Assembly (NCBI RefSeq): GCF_901709675.1
Contig: NC_051089.1
Coordinates: 15,613,976-15,677,975 of the forward strand
Direction of reading: 5' to 3'
Source: Syngnathus acus
Taxonomy: Eukaryota; Chordata; Actinopteri; Syngnathiformes; Syngnathidae
DNA length: 64,000 bases
The notes beneath the pieces were generated by a model. It was given only the letters and a program-made list of their open reading frames with translations. It ran no database searches and was not told where the DNA came from. The position numbers and the translations under genes are program-made. Below are positions 1 to 11,412 of the stretch, piece by piece. The first letter of the stretch is position 1, and the number at the start of each line of letters is the position of its first letter.

Positions 1-234
1 GCCTGTAATCTTTTATTGGTGTGATATACTTTATAATTTAATGTTTTTCTGGAGCTCACTGCCTGTCTAATGTGATGCTGTAGCCTTTCCCACCGACTCG
101 TTCCAGTCTCATCTTACACCAGTTAAACAAGTCTAGCTGGCCTGTTTACATGTTGGTTGGATGACTGGGTTTCAGTTCCTGAGGACACACATAATCTTTG
201 TTCTGTCAGCCACTTTGAGAGCGTTGTCCATATC

Positions 235-282
<48 letters not shown>

Positions 283-2890
283 GTCAGTTGAGGGCATGTT
301 TTATATATAGTAACTGGGTGAGGTAGTTGGGAGTGCTCTGATTATTGACAAGGTTGTTTCCAAATGAAATACCTTTCAGATTAACCAAATATATCTAATG
401 TATAAAAGATGAGCCCACACAACTTGATTTTACATATCCATTTTAACCCCACAGAGGTGTCAATTTAGATTATTCCTTTATGTGTCATGTGTCCTACACT
501 GTTTTCTGCTGCATTTGCCTTATTGTCAATTGCTCACCAGAGGCCTTGGCCAATCTGTACAAAGATTGCTCATCTTGCACTTGCTATCAAGACTGGAAAC
601 ATTTCCCTGCGTTTTGTTTTGTTGAGGTGTCACATTACCCACAAACTATTCGGTTAAAGGTGATGTTCTGATAGCATTGGAACTTGAGTCATACACGTGT
701 CCACCGACCCAACCACACCTGTTACGGCCAAAGAACGGCTGCCTTTAATGAATGATTTAGCAGTTTCTGGAAAGTTGAGCATCATGGTGTTGTTGAGCAA
801 ATGACACTGCAGAACTCCACTCTTGTGTTTTCCATGTTGAACAATTGGGTGTTTTCCCATCAATTTAATAAAACAAGTAAAAATCATTGAACTAGTTGAA
901 TTGTTTTCTATATGTATACCGTAGTCCTTTTTACTTTGATGGAGTATAACCTTTGTTTTCATTTTAATGGATTAAGTGTGTAACAAAAACAAAATTTAAA
1001 AACATTGTTAAAACACATTGTTTGAAACGAGAGCCGTTTATTCAATTCCAAACTTAGGCAGGTCCATGAAGCTTGTCACGCAAGGGAATTTTTTTGTGCA
1101 TCTTACATACACCTCATAAAAATAGTACATACTGTACGAACAATACATATCATTCACAAGTCATCTCCACACTCCACAAATGGAGTTAACTTAATTGTTG
1201 TCTAGTTTCAAAGAAAAGATGTCATGAAAAATTAACAACTATGCTAAATCCAATGATCAGGTACTTTTAAAAAGTGTTGTCAAATCTATTGATAAGGTAA
1301 TTTTAAAAAGTGTTGCCAACTTGCCACACTTTCGTCAAGGATAATTTGAAGGAACAGGATTGTTTTTATTCAGTTGTCTTTTGTCTTGCAAAAGACCATA
1401 TCTGGTCAGTTTACTCAGAACAGCATTGAGTATTTCCAGAATTCTGACTCACACCAAACAATCTTGAGCATGCTGTCTTTGTGACAATGTTTCAATAAAA
1501 AGGCATTATGCTTGCTCCATTTATGACAAATTTTTGCTCTGACATTTTTGTAGGAGCCAGCCTGCTCAAAAAACAACACACACACTACCATTAAAGGTAA
1601 GGCCCTACCATAAATCAACATTGTCAAATCGATCCAGTCTATTGAAGCATATACAAAAGAGAATGTAAATTTATCGTCCAATGCGTTCAAGGGAAGAAAA
1701 GAGGATGTGAGGGATTGCTGCACACTCAGAGTTCGCCCCTGGAGTAACGCCTGCATTTGTCGTCTTCTGTTAAATTAAGCAGATGTACCTGTGAGTCTCA
1801 TGGTACCATTATGTTACTTAATTTGACACAAACCCACAAACAGACCTGTTCAGAAGGGCAAATATCACAAGACAAATATTGTAAGCGTCAGGATTCTAAT
1901 AGTTTTCATTATTATTGGGCTGTGTATTATTTCTATTTTAGCTTGACTTTTAGTTTTCAAGTTTAGTAGTAAGTCGTTTTTTAGAGCAGGTTGATTTTAA
2001 ATTTTTCTTAAAATGATTTTAGGTTTTGGTAGTTTTAGTAATAGTTTCAGGTTTTTTTTAATATATGGAGTATTTATGGAGTACAAAGTTTTACAAAAAA
2101 AAAAAGATCACTGAGTGGTGTGTAATAAAATAAACTACTAATTCTCAAACGACTGTTGGACCTTGCTTATGTACGAACATAGAGCAATTCCAAAATAAAT
2201 ACATTTAAACTGAACTCTTAAAGCTATATATAATGACAAAGAACAAAAAAAAGGTGAAGATTATTGCTATAATTACATTGTAATTACCGGTTAGTGTCAG
2301 TTAATTTTTATTTTTTTAAAAAGGATGAATGTTTTTATTTTATTACATTAACAAACATGTTTTCTTGATTTTAATTGGACTATTTTGTTAGTTTTCGTTA
2401 AGTATTAATCTTGTTTTGCATTCATGGTCAAAGAGCACTGTGCCAAATGGAATACATACCCCTAGTTTTACAAATTATCAATGAGAAGTCTGTTCAGTTT
2501 ATGTGACTAGTGAAATATAATCCATCCCATAGTTTATCTTCTTACTAAGACTAAATTCAATTGTGATGAAAAATAATTAATTTGCCTTTAAAAACAAAGT
2601 ATTCAAATAAAAACATTGTTTTTGAAGTTCAGTCATTATCTATCATTGTATTATATTTAAGGGATGAAATAGAGTTTATATGTTTCCGGGTTTAAAGGGA
2701 GTGGATGAAAGGGTTGAAACAGAGTTGAAATTTCCACACAGTAGGCCCGAGCATATTTGGAATTCCATATTAGGTATTTTGGACAATCACTGAATGTGCC
2801 TAATTTAGAACCTGTAGCCTGCTGATAACTCTTCAAACAAATATCAATCCTATTGTCATCACTGCAACAAATGGTAAATGGCTAAAAGAG
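1..2890. other. AT-rich stretch with no recognisable gene
   Basis: I see no exon with family similarity on either strand. Short open frames here lack homology and splice context. A (TA)n tract running into (CA)n lies at about 237-284. The missing 3' exons of the adjacent polycystin-like gene would be expected here on the minus strand if introns stayed short, but none was recognised. Confidence 0.6.
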
Positions 2891-2924
2891 CATTACAAAG
2901 TATTACAGCAGTTTGACCGCTCAC

Positions 2925-4819
2925 CTGAAAGCACTTGTTCAATTTCTTCAGTTTCGTCAACAGCTACTGGTTTAAGCAACAGGGCGAAAAAGACAGCAAC
3001 TCCAATCACCTTTAGAATAAAATAAAATGTTATTACATTTAAAGAACTTACAGCATGAGACAGCAATAGCATAGGTAAATGAATGGACAGTAACAACAGC
3101 AATAAAGATTTTAGAGGAGACGTAGTATTTCTGTTTTCTCATTTGTCTGCGTGTAAAGTCTGTATCTTACTTTTAAAATGCCCCAAAAATCGACACAGCT
3201 TATTTATTTTACACGGAACTTTTTTTCAGCCTTGAGAAACAGCCTATTTTGAGGATTTCTATAAGCACCTCAGAAAAGATTTGTTGTACTTAACGCAAGT
3301 AAAAAAAAAGTCAAATTACCTTTTTTTTTTTTAAAATACCTTTTAGTAATAATAATAATAACAATAACTGTCACTTAACAATGGAAATAATTCCCCTCAA
3401 AATTGTACCCCTTTTTTCTTCTGTGTACAAATGTCTTAAAAATAAGAAACTAAATTAACAATTTTCTACTTTGAATCTTTGAAAACTATTTTTGGAATGC
3501 AGATTTGACATGAAAAATATGAAAAACGTAATGTTACCAACTACGTACTTGATACACATCCTCTGTAATTCCCAACTTAGTTAGGCCGAGCCAGTGCTAC
3601 AGTATTGTGCGCTTCAATGTAATAAATAGCATAGAGTAAGCATAAGGCTGGTATTATCTACAAGCAAAATAGCAGAGAAGAGGAGAATTTTGAAAAAGTA
3701 CCCATTGCAAGGATGAATGTGTCTTAGTAAGAGGACAGATTTTACCCGAACCCACCTTGAGAGGCTGCAGTATAAAAATACTCTGGAAAAGAGAGAGGCC
3801 TAGAGACATGATCCACTTGATGGACTTTGCTTTGCCATAGTAAAAGCCATAGAGTAAAGTGAAAAATGTGGACACGCCGCTCAGGGAAATCAGCAGGAAC
3901 CAGCCGAGAAACGCACACCACCAGGGCAACCGGCACTCAGATGACACCCTCTTCTTTTTCGTTGGAGGTGGGCTTGGCCACAGACAAGGAAACAAGAGCA
4001 CATGTTCTCATCAAATGAAGCAAGTCATCAAACATGCATTTTGTTTGTGTAAGTGTGACAGACAAAGAGCTGACCAGTATACTAAATGACTGCTGAAGAC
4101 CATGTCGGACTTGCGAACCAGCAGGTTGCTGATGTCTAGTGCTCGTGTGTAATCCTGCGGAGTCGGGAAGTTCTTTCCATCCAAACTTTCCAGACACATG
4201 AGCAGGCGGCGAAGTGCAGCTCGGAGGAATTTGCTGCAATAAACCCAATGCAGGTCGCTTTCAGTTTCCCCTTGACAGACACAAACCCCAAGAAGACTTT
4301 TTTTTAGCATCCCTACGGATATCTTTTGGTTTTTTTTGCATGATAATTGAGGTACCTTGCATAAGATGGATGAATTCATGCACTCTGTTAAAGGCTGAAA
4401 AGAGATCAGTAATGGACTCCAGTCTGGACAGTTGTGCCATTTTGTTCCGCAGACTTCCGCTTAGCAGCGAAAGGACCTCCTCGGTTTCCTGGCAAGGAAC
4501 AGCCGACCAAAACAATGACTACATTTGACCTGGGTGAAAGTAACAGATACGCAGCGCCCCTTTTCTACATCAGGACTGGCAGTGTGATCTTACAAGGTCA
4601 GCAATGAAGCCATGCCTATTATTAAACATACCTTTAGAATGGTTGGGACGGTAACCTCCCGCGGCCTCATTGTGTCCTCCGAGCTGCTTTTTTGAGACTT
4701 TGAAACGATGCGAGGTTTGATGCTTCGGAATATGGTGATGATGAGGATGTTTATTGGAAACATGAGAAGACCGCTCTCAACGCCCACCATGATGTCCTGC
4801 CATGTAACGTGCAGTGAAC
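2925..4819 (-). CDS. polycystin-1-like (PKD1L2/PKD1L3 type) membrane protein, late exons, partial
   Basis: Five minus-strand exons are visible: 4632-4819, 4356-4488, about 4090-4225 (boundaries uncertain), 3756-about 3972, and 2925-3009. The first encodes TWQDIMVGVESGLLMFPIN and IFRSIKPR, a membrane segment and loop typical of the polycystin-1 family. Exon 3756-3972 encodes a tryptophan-rich helix pair (WFLLISLSGVSTFFTLLYG) ending LQPLK. Exon 2925-3009 continues it as VIGVAVFFALLLK. Phases agree: the 4819 acceptor is phase 1 and the 3756/3009 junction is phase 0. In this family the region lies after the PLAT domain among the eleven transmembrane helices; the proteins act as large receptor or channel subunits. 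The preceding exons lie on the opposite strand at 5859-6257. The C-terminal exons were not found. A haptoglobin-like neighbour favours PKD1L3, since human PKD1L3 and HP are close on chromosome 16, but PKD1L2 is not excluded. It may be a broken gene. Confidence 0.75.
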
Positions 4820-5678
4820 CTGGGCAGGGATCATATACAGAATGTAGAAGAACGGATGTGCCAATGAGCAAGTAAGTGAGGGGTGCTATCAAACGTACAA
4901 TTTTCCATGGTAATCAGCAATCACACCCCATGTTTATAAAAGTCATCCACCTGATTCGAGCTGAGCTAGCCATTTTCTTGTTGACCCGTCCACAGAAACC
5001 AGCTGGGATATTAAAGGCTCACCCGCAAGCATAATGAAAATAAGTGCTACTAAAGATTTATATGTCGGCATTGAGCACAGATTAAGATGCATATGTAAAA
5101 GTCTAAAATATGACTTTAAAAAAGCCCACACTTCACTACCCACAATGTGCTGGAGTTTAGGAAAAGCACAAACGTGTAGTAATGTCATTAAAATATTTAT
5201 GGTGCTTATGTTTTGAATAATTATTGTAAAATAATTGGAAGCACATTTAATAAAATTTTACATTGACTTGGCCAGTTCAAAATCAGTGCGATAAGTAATC
5301 TCTTGCGCTCTCTGCTGGTGTGATGGATCAATATATTAAATGCATGTAATCAGGCCGCACTTCTGTTTATCATTCCAAAATAAAAAGTGCATGAGAGTAA
5401 TCCAGGCAAGATGTGATGAAAACACAACAATGGCAATGAAACTACTCTTCATGACAAAAACGATACATTTATGGAAAATCAATCACTCTCACCAGGGATA
5501 CTTGAGATTAATAAATGCATTATCGTGTGCATACAATTTAATAATCCAAATTTAGACTTAAGGATGTAAATGTTTGTCAGTGGTTGTGTTAGCGGCAGAG
5601 AAGGCCTTGCTGGCCCTGGCTGGCGCCTGACTACTACATCTACACACTGATCTAGTGAATTCCTCCTGTGTTAAGGTA

Positions 5679-5846
5679 CCGTAATTTTCGGACTATAAGT
5701 CGCACCGGAGTATAAGTCGCACCAGCCATAAAATGCCCAAAAAAGTGAAAAAAAACATATATATGTATATAAGTCGCTCCTGAGTATAAGTCACCCCCCC
5801 ACCCAAACTATGAAAAAAACCGCGACTTATAGTCCGAAAATTACGG
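5679..5846. mobile_element. TA-target MITE (CGGACTATAAGTCGC family)
   Basis: A 168-bp palindromic element with long terminal inverted repeats (CCGTAATTTTCGGACTATAA and its complement), flanked by TA on both sides. This is the pattern of a Tc1/mariner-type non-autonomous element. It ends 12 bp before the first recognisable codon of the plus-strand polycystin exon, so it occupies the position of the normal acceptor region. Closely similar copies lie at 24282-24450 and at the ends of 34262-35476. Confidence 0.85.
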
Positions 5847-5858
5847 TATATAAACAAG

Positions 5859-6257
5859 ATGACCATACGCGATCTCCAAACTCAACACGTTTGGCACTTC
5901 TTTTGTGACTGTTGGATAAGCGGTGACCACAGAGATGGTTTGACGGAGAAGATATTCAATGCTGCAAAGAACAATGAGGTTTCCTGCTTCAGGTAATGTC
6001 AGATGTCTTGAAGGCATGGGGAAAATCTGACATACTTTGCTTCTTTATTATCAGGAATATTTTCCAGAGCCGAACATCGACGGGTTTTAGGGATGAACAT
6101 ATTTGGGTGTCCATTGTGGATCCGCCATCTCGGAGCCCTTTCACTCGAGTTCAGAGGGTTTCTTGTTGTATGAGCCTGCTCCTCTGCACCATGGCCATCA
6201 ATATTGCCTTTTGGAACATTCCAGAGGATGAGGATTCTCTAGTGGTCCTTTCTATTG
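5859..6257 (+). CDS. polycystin-1-like, end of PLAT domain and following helix (two exons, inverted relative to the rest)
   Basis: Exon one (about 5859-5992) reads MTIRDLQTQHVWHFFCDCW then ISGDHRDGL, the C-terminal part of a PLAT/LH2 domain as in polycystin-1-like proteins. It ends in phase 2 with donor AG|GTAATG. A 62-bp intron follows with acceptor TATTATCAG|G. Exon two (6055-6257) encodes HIWVSIVDPPSRSPFTRVQR and SCCMSLLLCTMAINIAFW, the strongly conserved block just after PLAT, and ends in phase 1 at donor TTG|GTAAAC. The next residues of the family (SLHVTWQD) are not downstream on this strand. They are the first residues of the minus-strand exon at 4819, which has exactly the complementary phase. 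The 5' edge abuts a MITE and no earlier exons were found, so this is probably part of a disrupted locus. Confidence 0.75.
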
Positions 6258-6620
6258 GTAAACCTGCTTTTGAATCATGAGTATGCCTTGATTATGTCGA
6301 TTTTGTCAGCATGTGAGATAGATAATGAATTACAAAAGAATAAAACCATCTTTATTTGTCATTTATGCACACAAACAGAAAATTTGACCTCTGCATTTTG
6401 ACCCATCAGAACGATCTGAATGTGTGAAAACTCTTGATGGGTTAATTGCAAATGACAAATTCATGTTTTTCTGGAACTCTGGGGGGGAAACCCCCCATCT
6501 CTGTCCTATGATTGTGATTGCCCTTCACCCGAACTCATTTATGATAAACTCAGCAACTTTAATTTCAAGTTTTTTCCTCATATCAACTTTAGAGTACTGT
6601 TGATCCTGGGATGAGCTACA

Positions 6621-7103
6621 GAGGATATAAAAAGTCTACACACCCCTGTTCAAATGGGTTTTTGTGATACAAAAAAAATGAAGACCTTTAGCTGCAAATG
6701 GGAGCTTTGTCAAGGTGGAGGAAGTTATAAACAGGGTGATATTTATAACAATTTAAGCAAAGATTCTACAGACCTCAGATAGGAAACAAAAGAATATTTG
6801 AAAAAATATACTAAAACATAGTGGTTTGACTGGTTGTGTCCTAAATCCCAGATAAGTTTGAATGTGATGGGTTAATGGTTAAAACTGAACACAGCCATAC
6901 CCTCAATTATACTAAGAAGGTCTGCACACATGGGCAACCACATTATCTCAGTTGCTTGTTTGAACTTTTCCCATTGATTCTTTTTTCCAATCTAGTTGAA
7001 CAGGTTACATTATGATGGAAAAATGTTGCAAAACCATTTAACAATGTCTCATTTTTTATACGGCAGAAATCTGGCACTTGAGCGGGGGCGTGTAGACTTT
7101 TAA
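6621..7103. mobile_element. MITE with AAAAGTCTACACACCCC inverted ends
   Basis: The left end near 6626 reads ATAAAAAGTCTACACACCCC. The right end near 7085-7103 reads GGGGCGTGTAGACTTTTAA, the inverted complement with one change. The interior is AT-rich without a coding frame. This is a common teleost dispersed element. It ends immediately before the haptoglobin-like exon and may explain loss of the upstream exons. A clean target duplication was not resolved. Confidence 0.7.
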
Positions 7104-7127
7104 CATCCACTCTATCACGGTAAAGCA

Positions 7128-7439
7128 GAATATGAGAATAGTCAGTACAGGTCAACTGTGTACGAAAACATGTTGTGCACAGGACCCAACAAGTATGGAG
7201 AAAATGTGTGCATGGGTGATGCAGGGGGTGTTCTGGCTGTCAGAGATCCTCAAAGTGGAGATGTCTTTGCAGCGGGAATCCTCTCTTATGATAAGTCCTG
7301 TGGGCAGCACAAATATGATGTCTATATAGCACTTACCAAATTTGTGCCCTGGATAAAGCAGGTCATGAGGGGAGATACACAAGAATTATCTCCTCTGCAC
7401 AATACTTTTATGGCTAAGATGTATGCATGGCAGTCATGA
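7128..7439 (+). CDS. hp: haptoglobin-like serine-protease homologue, C-terminal exon only
   Basis: The frame reads STVYENMLCTG, then VCMGDAGGVLAVRDPQSG, FAAGILSYDKSC, YDVYIALTKFVPWI and a stop at 7437-7439. This is the C-terminal part of a trypsin-fold domain. The catalytic-serine motif GDSGG is GDAGG, so the domain cannot be proteolytic; this Ser-to-Ala change, with AAGILS-DKSC after it, is characteristic of haptoglobin, the plasma haemoglobin-binding protein. An acceptor-like CAG precedes 7128. Only about 104 residues are present: the Kringle/CCP and His/Asp parts are absent upstream, where a MITE lies. An AATAAA at 7547-7552 could serve as poly(A) signal. It may be a truncated relic or a gene whose 5' exons were displaced. 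Another inactive trypsin-like protein is possible. Confidence 0.6.
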   Translation, partial: EYENSQYRSTVYENMLCTGPNKYGENVCMGDAGGVLAVRDPQSGDVFAAGILSYDKSCGQHKYDVYIALTKFVPWIKQVMRGDTQELSPLHNTFMAKMYAWQS

Positions 7440-7929
7440 ATCTTTAGCGTTTAGGGGAATTGTAAGCAAGCAGCAACTACTAGATGTTCTTTTTGTTTCT
7501 TGAACTGTTGTGGATATTTAGAACAAACGTGAATATGCAGATATGGAATAAAATAAATTTTTGTAAATACAACTTTCTCAAAATTGAAGTCGTCCCTTTA
7601 AGTACAGAATCGAATTTGAAAATGCGAACAATAACAAAAGTTTGGTTTACAAGAGTTGCTTTGAGATGTTTGTGCACCAAACTGTAAGACAAGAAATACT
7701 TTGTCATCTGGGTGGCCCGGGGTGACCATAGCCACAACAGACAATACACTGGCCCCCTCAGAGCCACTGGCCAGAATAGATTGATATATTGTCTAAGTGT
7801 CAGTTATGCTTCTTATACCCGATCTCAAATTCAAACCACGTGTTTGGCCCATGCGCCTCAAAGACGGATCAATAGCTGTGTGACAACACCCAGAGGTCAA
7901 CCTTTTCGGATTTCCAATAATGAGGCCGA

Positions 7930-8958
7930 TCGTTTAGTCGAGTGTGGCCACTTAAAGCCCCTCCTTTTCAGATAGGCGAATGGTGGTGTACTGGGTACGC
8001 CGTACCCCATATGTTAGTCTCAGGGTAAAGTGTAAGTGGAATGAAGTCTTACGAATTTCAACTGAATATATAAAGACCTATGAACAATTCAGCCTGAACT
8101 AATGAAAGAAAACAGACTTTACAGAAACGGCACTTTCGCGGGCGATTATCTATTTCAGCATTTCATGACGATCATTTCATGAGGCTCTGATGGGATATGA
8201 ACAATAGTTTTTGCTTTTGTGGTTTTGGCATCCAAAACCACAACAGGACAAAATTTTTCTCAATAAAATTAGAAGTGTTTCCTGCTGACTTCTCTTCTTT
8301 TGCTTCCAGACATGTAGACTATATTTTGCCATTTGTTCATGGCCAGATTGTCGATTGACCCTGGCTTTTGTATGTGTAGGTTGTTGTTTACATCCAATCT
8401 TGTTAATTGCCTTTTCCTCAATTACAGGATCTCTTGACTTTAACTTGAACACTATCCATTAATGACCCTTTGTCCTGGCATGCCCTTGCTTTCCTCCATT
8501 GCCAAGGAACCAAAGCTGATGACATGAAAATGGCCAGCGGTGAGTGAGCCTTTGTCCTTCATTTTTACTGTTTAGAATGAATCAGTCAATGTCAGTTCAT
8601 CTGTGGATTGTCAACCCGGAGTTCATCTAGCTTGTGAGCCTATGGCCTATCCCAGAGAGAATCTTTTAAAGGGAAAACTCACACGTTTACGTCTTTAAAA
8701 TGTATTTATTTTTGCATTGGATATACATATGTGAATTACTGTATCTTATCAACAACCACCAGTTCATACATTTAAATGATATGCTTGAGCACTTAATTTG
8801 ATCACCACTGGAGGCATCAACAAGACCTGGACATCCTCTGTTTGTCTTGAAGTTTCTGATTGGTGGAGAGAATAGACAGCAATTAACAGGCGTAATCATC
8901 CAGTAAGTCAGACGTCAATGTATTTTGTATGTTTTTAGATCATCATCATACAAAGTGT
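7930..8958 (-). repeat. inverted duplicate of an astacin 3' flank
   Basis: Read on the minus strand this matches the region downstream of AST1 (about 14575-15560), and more loosely the downstream regions of AST2, AST3 and AST4. It includes the conserved AAACTTCAAGACAAAC block near 8840-8855. Unlike AST1 it lacks the TTAGGG insertion, so it keeps the ancestral sequence at that point. No gene other than the orphan exon upstream. Confidence 0.75.
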
Positions 8959-9091
8959 TTACTCACAGCACTCATAAAGACGATTGAGGCGTGCACAGTC
9001 ATTGTCACTCATCTCTTTTCCAATGCCAAAATTAGTTATAGACCTATATTTGGCAACGATGGTTGGTTGGCCATTTTTGGAGGCGGAAAAT
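8959..9091 (-). pseudogene. orphan last exon of a fifth astacin (C6AST) copy
   Basis: The minus strand has acceptor TTGTAG then 133 nt, exactly the length of exon 9 in the four complete genes. It encodes FSASKNGQPTIVAKY, ITNFGIGKEMSDNDCA and RLNRLYECCE then TAA. The frame is open and the terminal-exon splice donor is kept. No earlier exons are found upstream on this strand: homology runs about 90 bp into the intron and stops exactly where a MITE begins (9182). It is therefore an inverted, 5'-truncated gene fragment facing AST1, probably non-functional. Confidence 0.85.
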
Positions 9092-9181
9092 CTACAATAA
9101 ATAAATAAATAAATAAATAACCTATTAACAAGTTTTCTTGTCCTCAATTTACATCACCTGAACTCATAAAATGTAGAACTA

Positions 9182-10079
9182 CCGTTTTTTGCCGTGTATA
9201 ATGCGCAAAATTTAACTAATTTATTGTCCTAAAATCTGGGGTGCGCATTATACATGGGTACAAATTATTATTATTATTATTATTTTTTTTAATTTCTTTT
9301 TTTTTCTTTTTTTTTTTTTTAAGAAAATCATGGTACAACAAAACCAACAACAGGACTGACCGACAATAGTGTGTTTGTACTGTGCTCTGGTCATTTCGTC
9401 AAAGAAGGGATAATAGTCCTCGTCTCTTCTTGACTGACAATGAATGTGATAGTTTAATACAATCAGCAAATAACAAAATGCGTATTACAGGTAACATTTT
9501 ATTTCACAACACTTTGCCTTGTTCCTTTCGTCTCTGCTGTTCACTTCAAACACGCTCCATACGAACGCAATGCTCTCGTATCAGACGCTTGCTCGATCAC
9601 CTGCTCGTTTGCTGTCACAATGTACCCTACACAAATCCGAAACATTTGTTGCGGCTCCGAGTCACGACGAGGGGCAAGTTTTGGTTTCCAAGGGTGTTTT
9701 TATTCCTCTTCAACGTCTCTCCCATACAGAGCCGCCTTTTTCACATGTCCGCACGTCACTTTCCTCTCTTTTCATCTGATCGCGGTGGTGCCTTTACGGG
9801 CAGTCGGAGAAATCAACGCCAACAAAAAAAAATACATCCAGCCTAGTTAAGACCATACCAAAGACTATAAAAATAGGACCCATTGCCTCCCTGCGTGTGT
9901 GACGATCATTGGGACTTAAAAAAAAAAAAAAAAAAAAATTGGGTGCGTATTATACATGGGTACAGGCTTTTTTCCAGCATCAACATGCCATTTTTAGGGT
10001 GCGTATTATACATGGGGGCGCATTATACATGGAAAAAAACGGTAGTTAAATTTTGCGCATTATACACGGAAAAAAACGG
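9182..10079. mobile_element. composite TA-target MITE (ATAATGCGCA family)
   Basis: The left end CCGTTTTTTGCCGTGTATAA and right end (10045-10079) are inverted complements, flanked by TA at 9180-9181 and 10080-10081. A second right-type end closes at 10042 with TA after it, showing a nested or duplicated terminus. The interior holds an internally deleted piece of the tRNA-SINE seen at 23214 (about 9847-9918, with a poly-A run) and about 150 bp shared with the element at 26440-26955. Confidence 0.8.
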
Positions 10080-10645
10080 TACTTTAAAAAGTTGAATGGT
10101 AACAAAATCTGCTAGCAATTTCTCTATTTTTTTTCAAAAGTGAATACAAGTTACAATTTTATTATTGACAGATGAAAAAAAATAGAGAGATTGCCAGCAG
10201 ATTTTGTTACCATTTAACTTTTTAAAATATTTGAACAGTTTTACTAGTTTTACTACTTTTGAACTATAATTATGATAGATGACAAATACTAGATATTGGA
10301 TCATTCAAACAATTGAGTTCAGCCTCAAGTTGCATAATGTCTTAAAATAAATCATGGAAACTTCCATATTAGGACTTGATTTGGCATCTAGAATGCTGGA
10401 TTACTCAATTGTTTGAATGATCCAATATCTAGTATTTGTCATCTATCATAATTATACTTCAAAAGTAGTAAAACTAGTAAAACTGTTCAAATATTTTAAA
10501 AAGTTGAATGGTAACAAAATCTGCTGGCAATCTCTCTATTTTTTTTCATCTGTCAATAATAAAATTGTAACTTGTCTTCACTTTTAAAAAAGAAAATAGA
10601 GAGATTGCCAGCAGATTTTGTTACCATTCAACTTTTTAAAATATT
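10080..10645. repeat. large palindrome containing a fragment of astacin promoter
   Basis: The left arm (about 10082-10316) and right arm (about 10397-10645) are inverted complements separated by a spacer of roughly 80 bp. Each arm has an outer foldback of about 150 bp that is itself palindromic (AAAAAGTTGAATGGTAAC ends), then GTTTTACTAGTTTTAC, then ATAGATGACAAATACTAG. The inner arm and the spacer match the AST1 upstream region at 11206-11345 and the AST2 one near 38465-38595. See findings. Confidence 0.85.
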
Positions 10646-11050
10646 CAAGATTCAAGAGTTTTTATTCGCCATGTTTGAGCGTGCCAAACAAGGAATTTGA
10701 CTTCGGTACATCACAGCCTCTGTTCAACATTTAGGTGACTAACAACACTCAGGACGTGTGAAAAATGACAAATATTCTCAAACATCCCCTGATCTTAAAC
10801 TCCCAGGAGGGCAAGGAAAAACTCAAAACTCCAACTAGGGGAAATGAGAAACCTTGAGAAGAGACCACAGATGGGAGGGTCCCTCTTCCAGGATGACCAG
10901 GCTGCAATGGATGCAGCGAGGACACGTCGTACAAACAGTGTAGACAATTCAAAAAAAGTGTGGAGAGCAGGATGTTATTGCACAGCAATGACTCTGAGAC
11001 TCAGTTAACAGTTTTACAAGCTTCTTATTTCCAAACTAGTTATTCATCAA
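10646..11050. repeat. dispersed repeat, LINE-tail-like
   Basis: Begins ATTCAAGATTCAAGAGTTTT, a form common at 3' tails of fish non-LTR elements read in reverse. It contains no coding frame of recognisable family. Confidence 0.35.
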
Positions 11051-11204
11051 ATTGTTGTAATTTGTTCATAGCCACAGTGGCCTTCCAAAGTCCACGATGC
11101 GGCACGTGACAAAAATGTCTTTGACAGCCTTACAATAACTTGTGTGAAGCACAAAACGCATGGTGGTATACAACCACAATATATTCCACCAAGCAAGGAG
11201 TGTA

Positions 11205-11412
11205 ATTATGATAGATGACAAATACTAGATATTGGATCATTCAAACAATTGAGTTCAGCCTCAAGTTGCATAATGTCTTAAAATAAATCATGGAAACATC
11301 CATATTAGGACTTGATTTGGCATCTAGAATGCTGGAATAAGTAAAAGACACACCCTATGTACAACTTATAAAGGACAAACACCAGGTACCACGGGCATAC
11401 CTGAAAACACCG
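11205..11412 (+). promoter_or_regulatory. AST1 promoter and non-coding exon 1
   Basis: A block conserved with the AST2 upstream region, and more weakly with AST3 and AST4. It includes ATCATGGAAAC, GGACTTGATTTGGCATCTA and a TATA box TATAAA at 11367-11372. About 30 bp later is the conserved leader GGCATACCTGAAAACACCG, ending at donor 11412|GTAAGA. The transcription start is inferred near 11398. Confidence 0.75.

Noticed and set aside
1415-1756. Minus-strand ORF as a missing 3' polycystin exon
   Set aside because: No polycystin-like residues and no fitting splice sites.
9382-9846. 154-codon ORF
   Set aside because: Lies wholly inside the composite MITE and runs through a SINE fragment; not a host gene.
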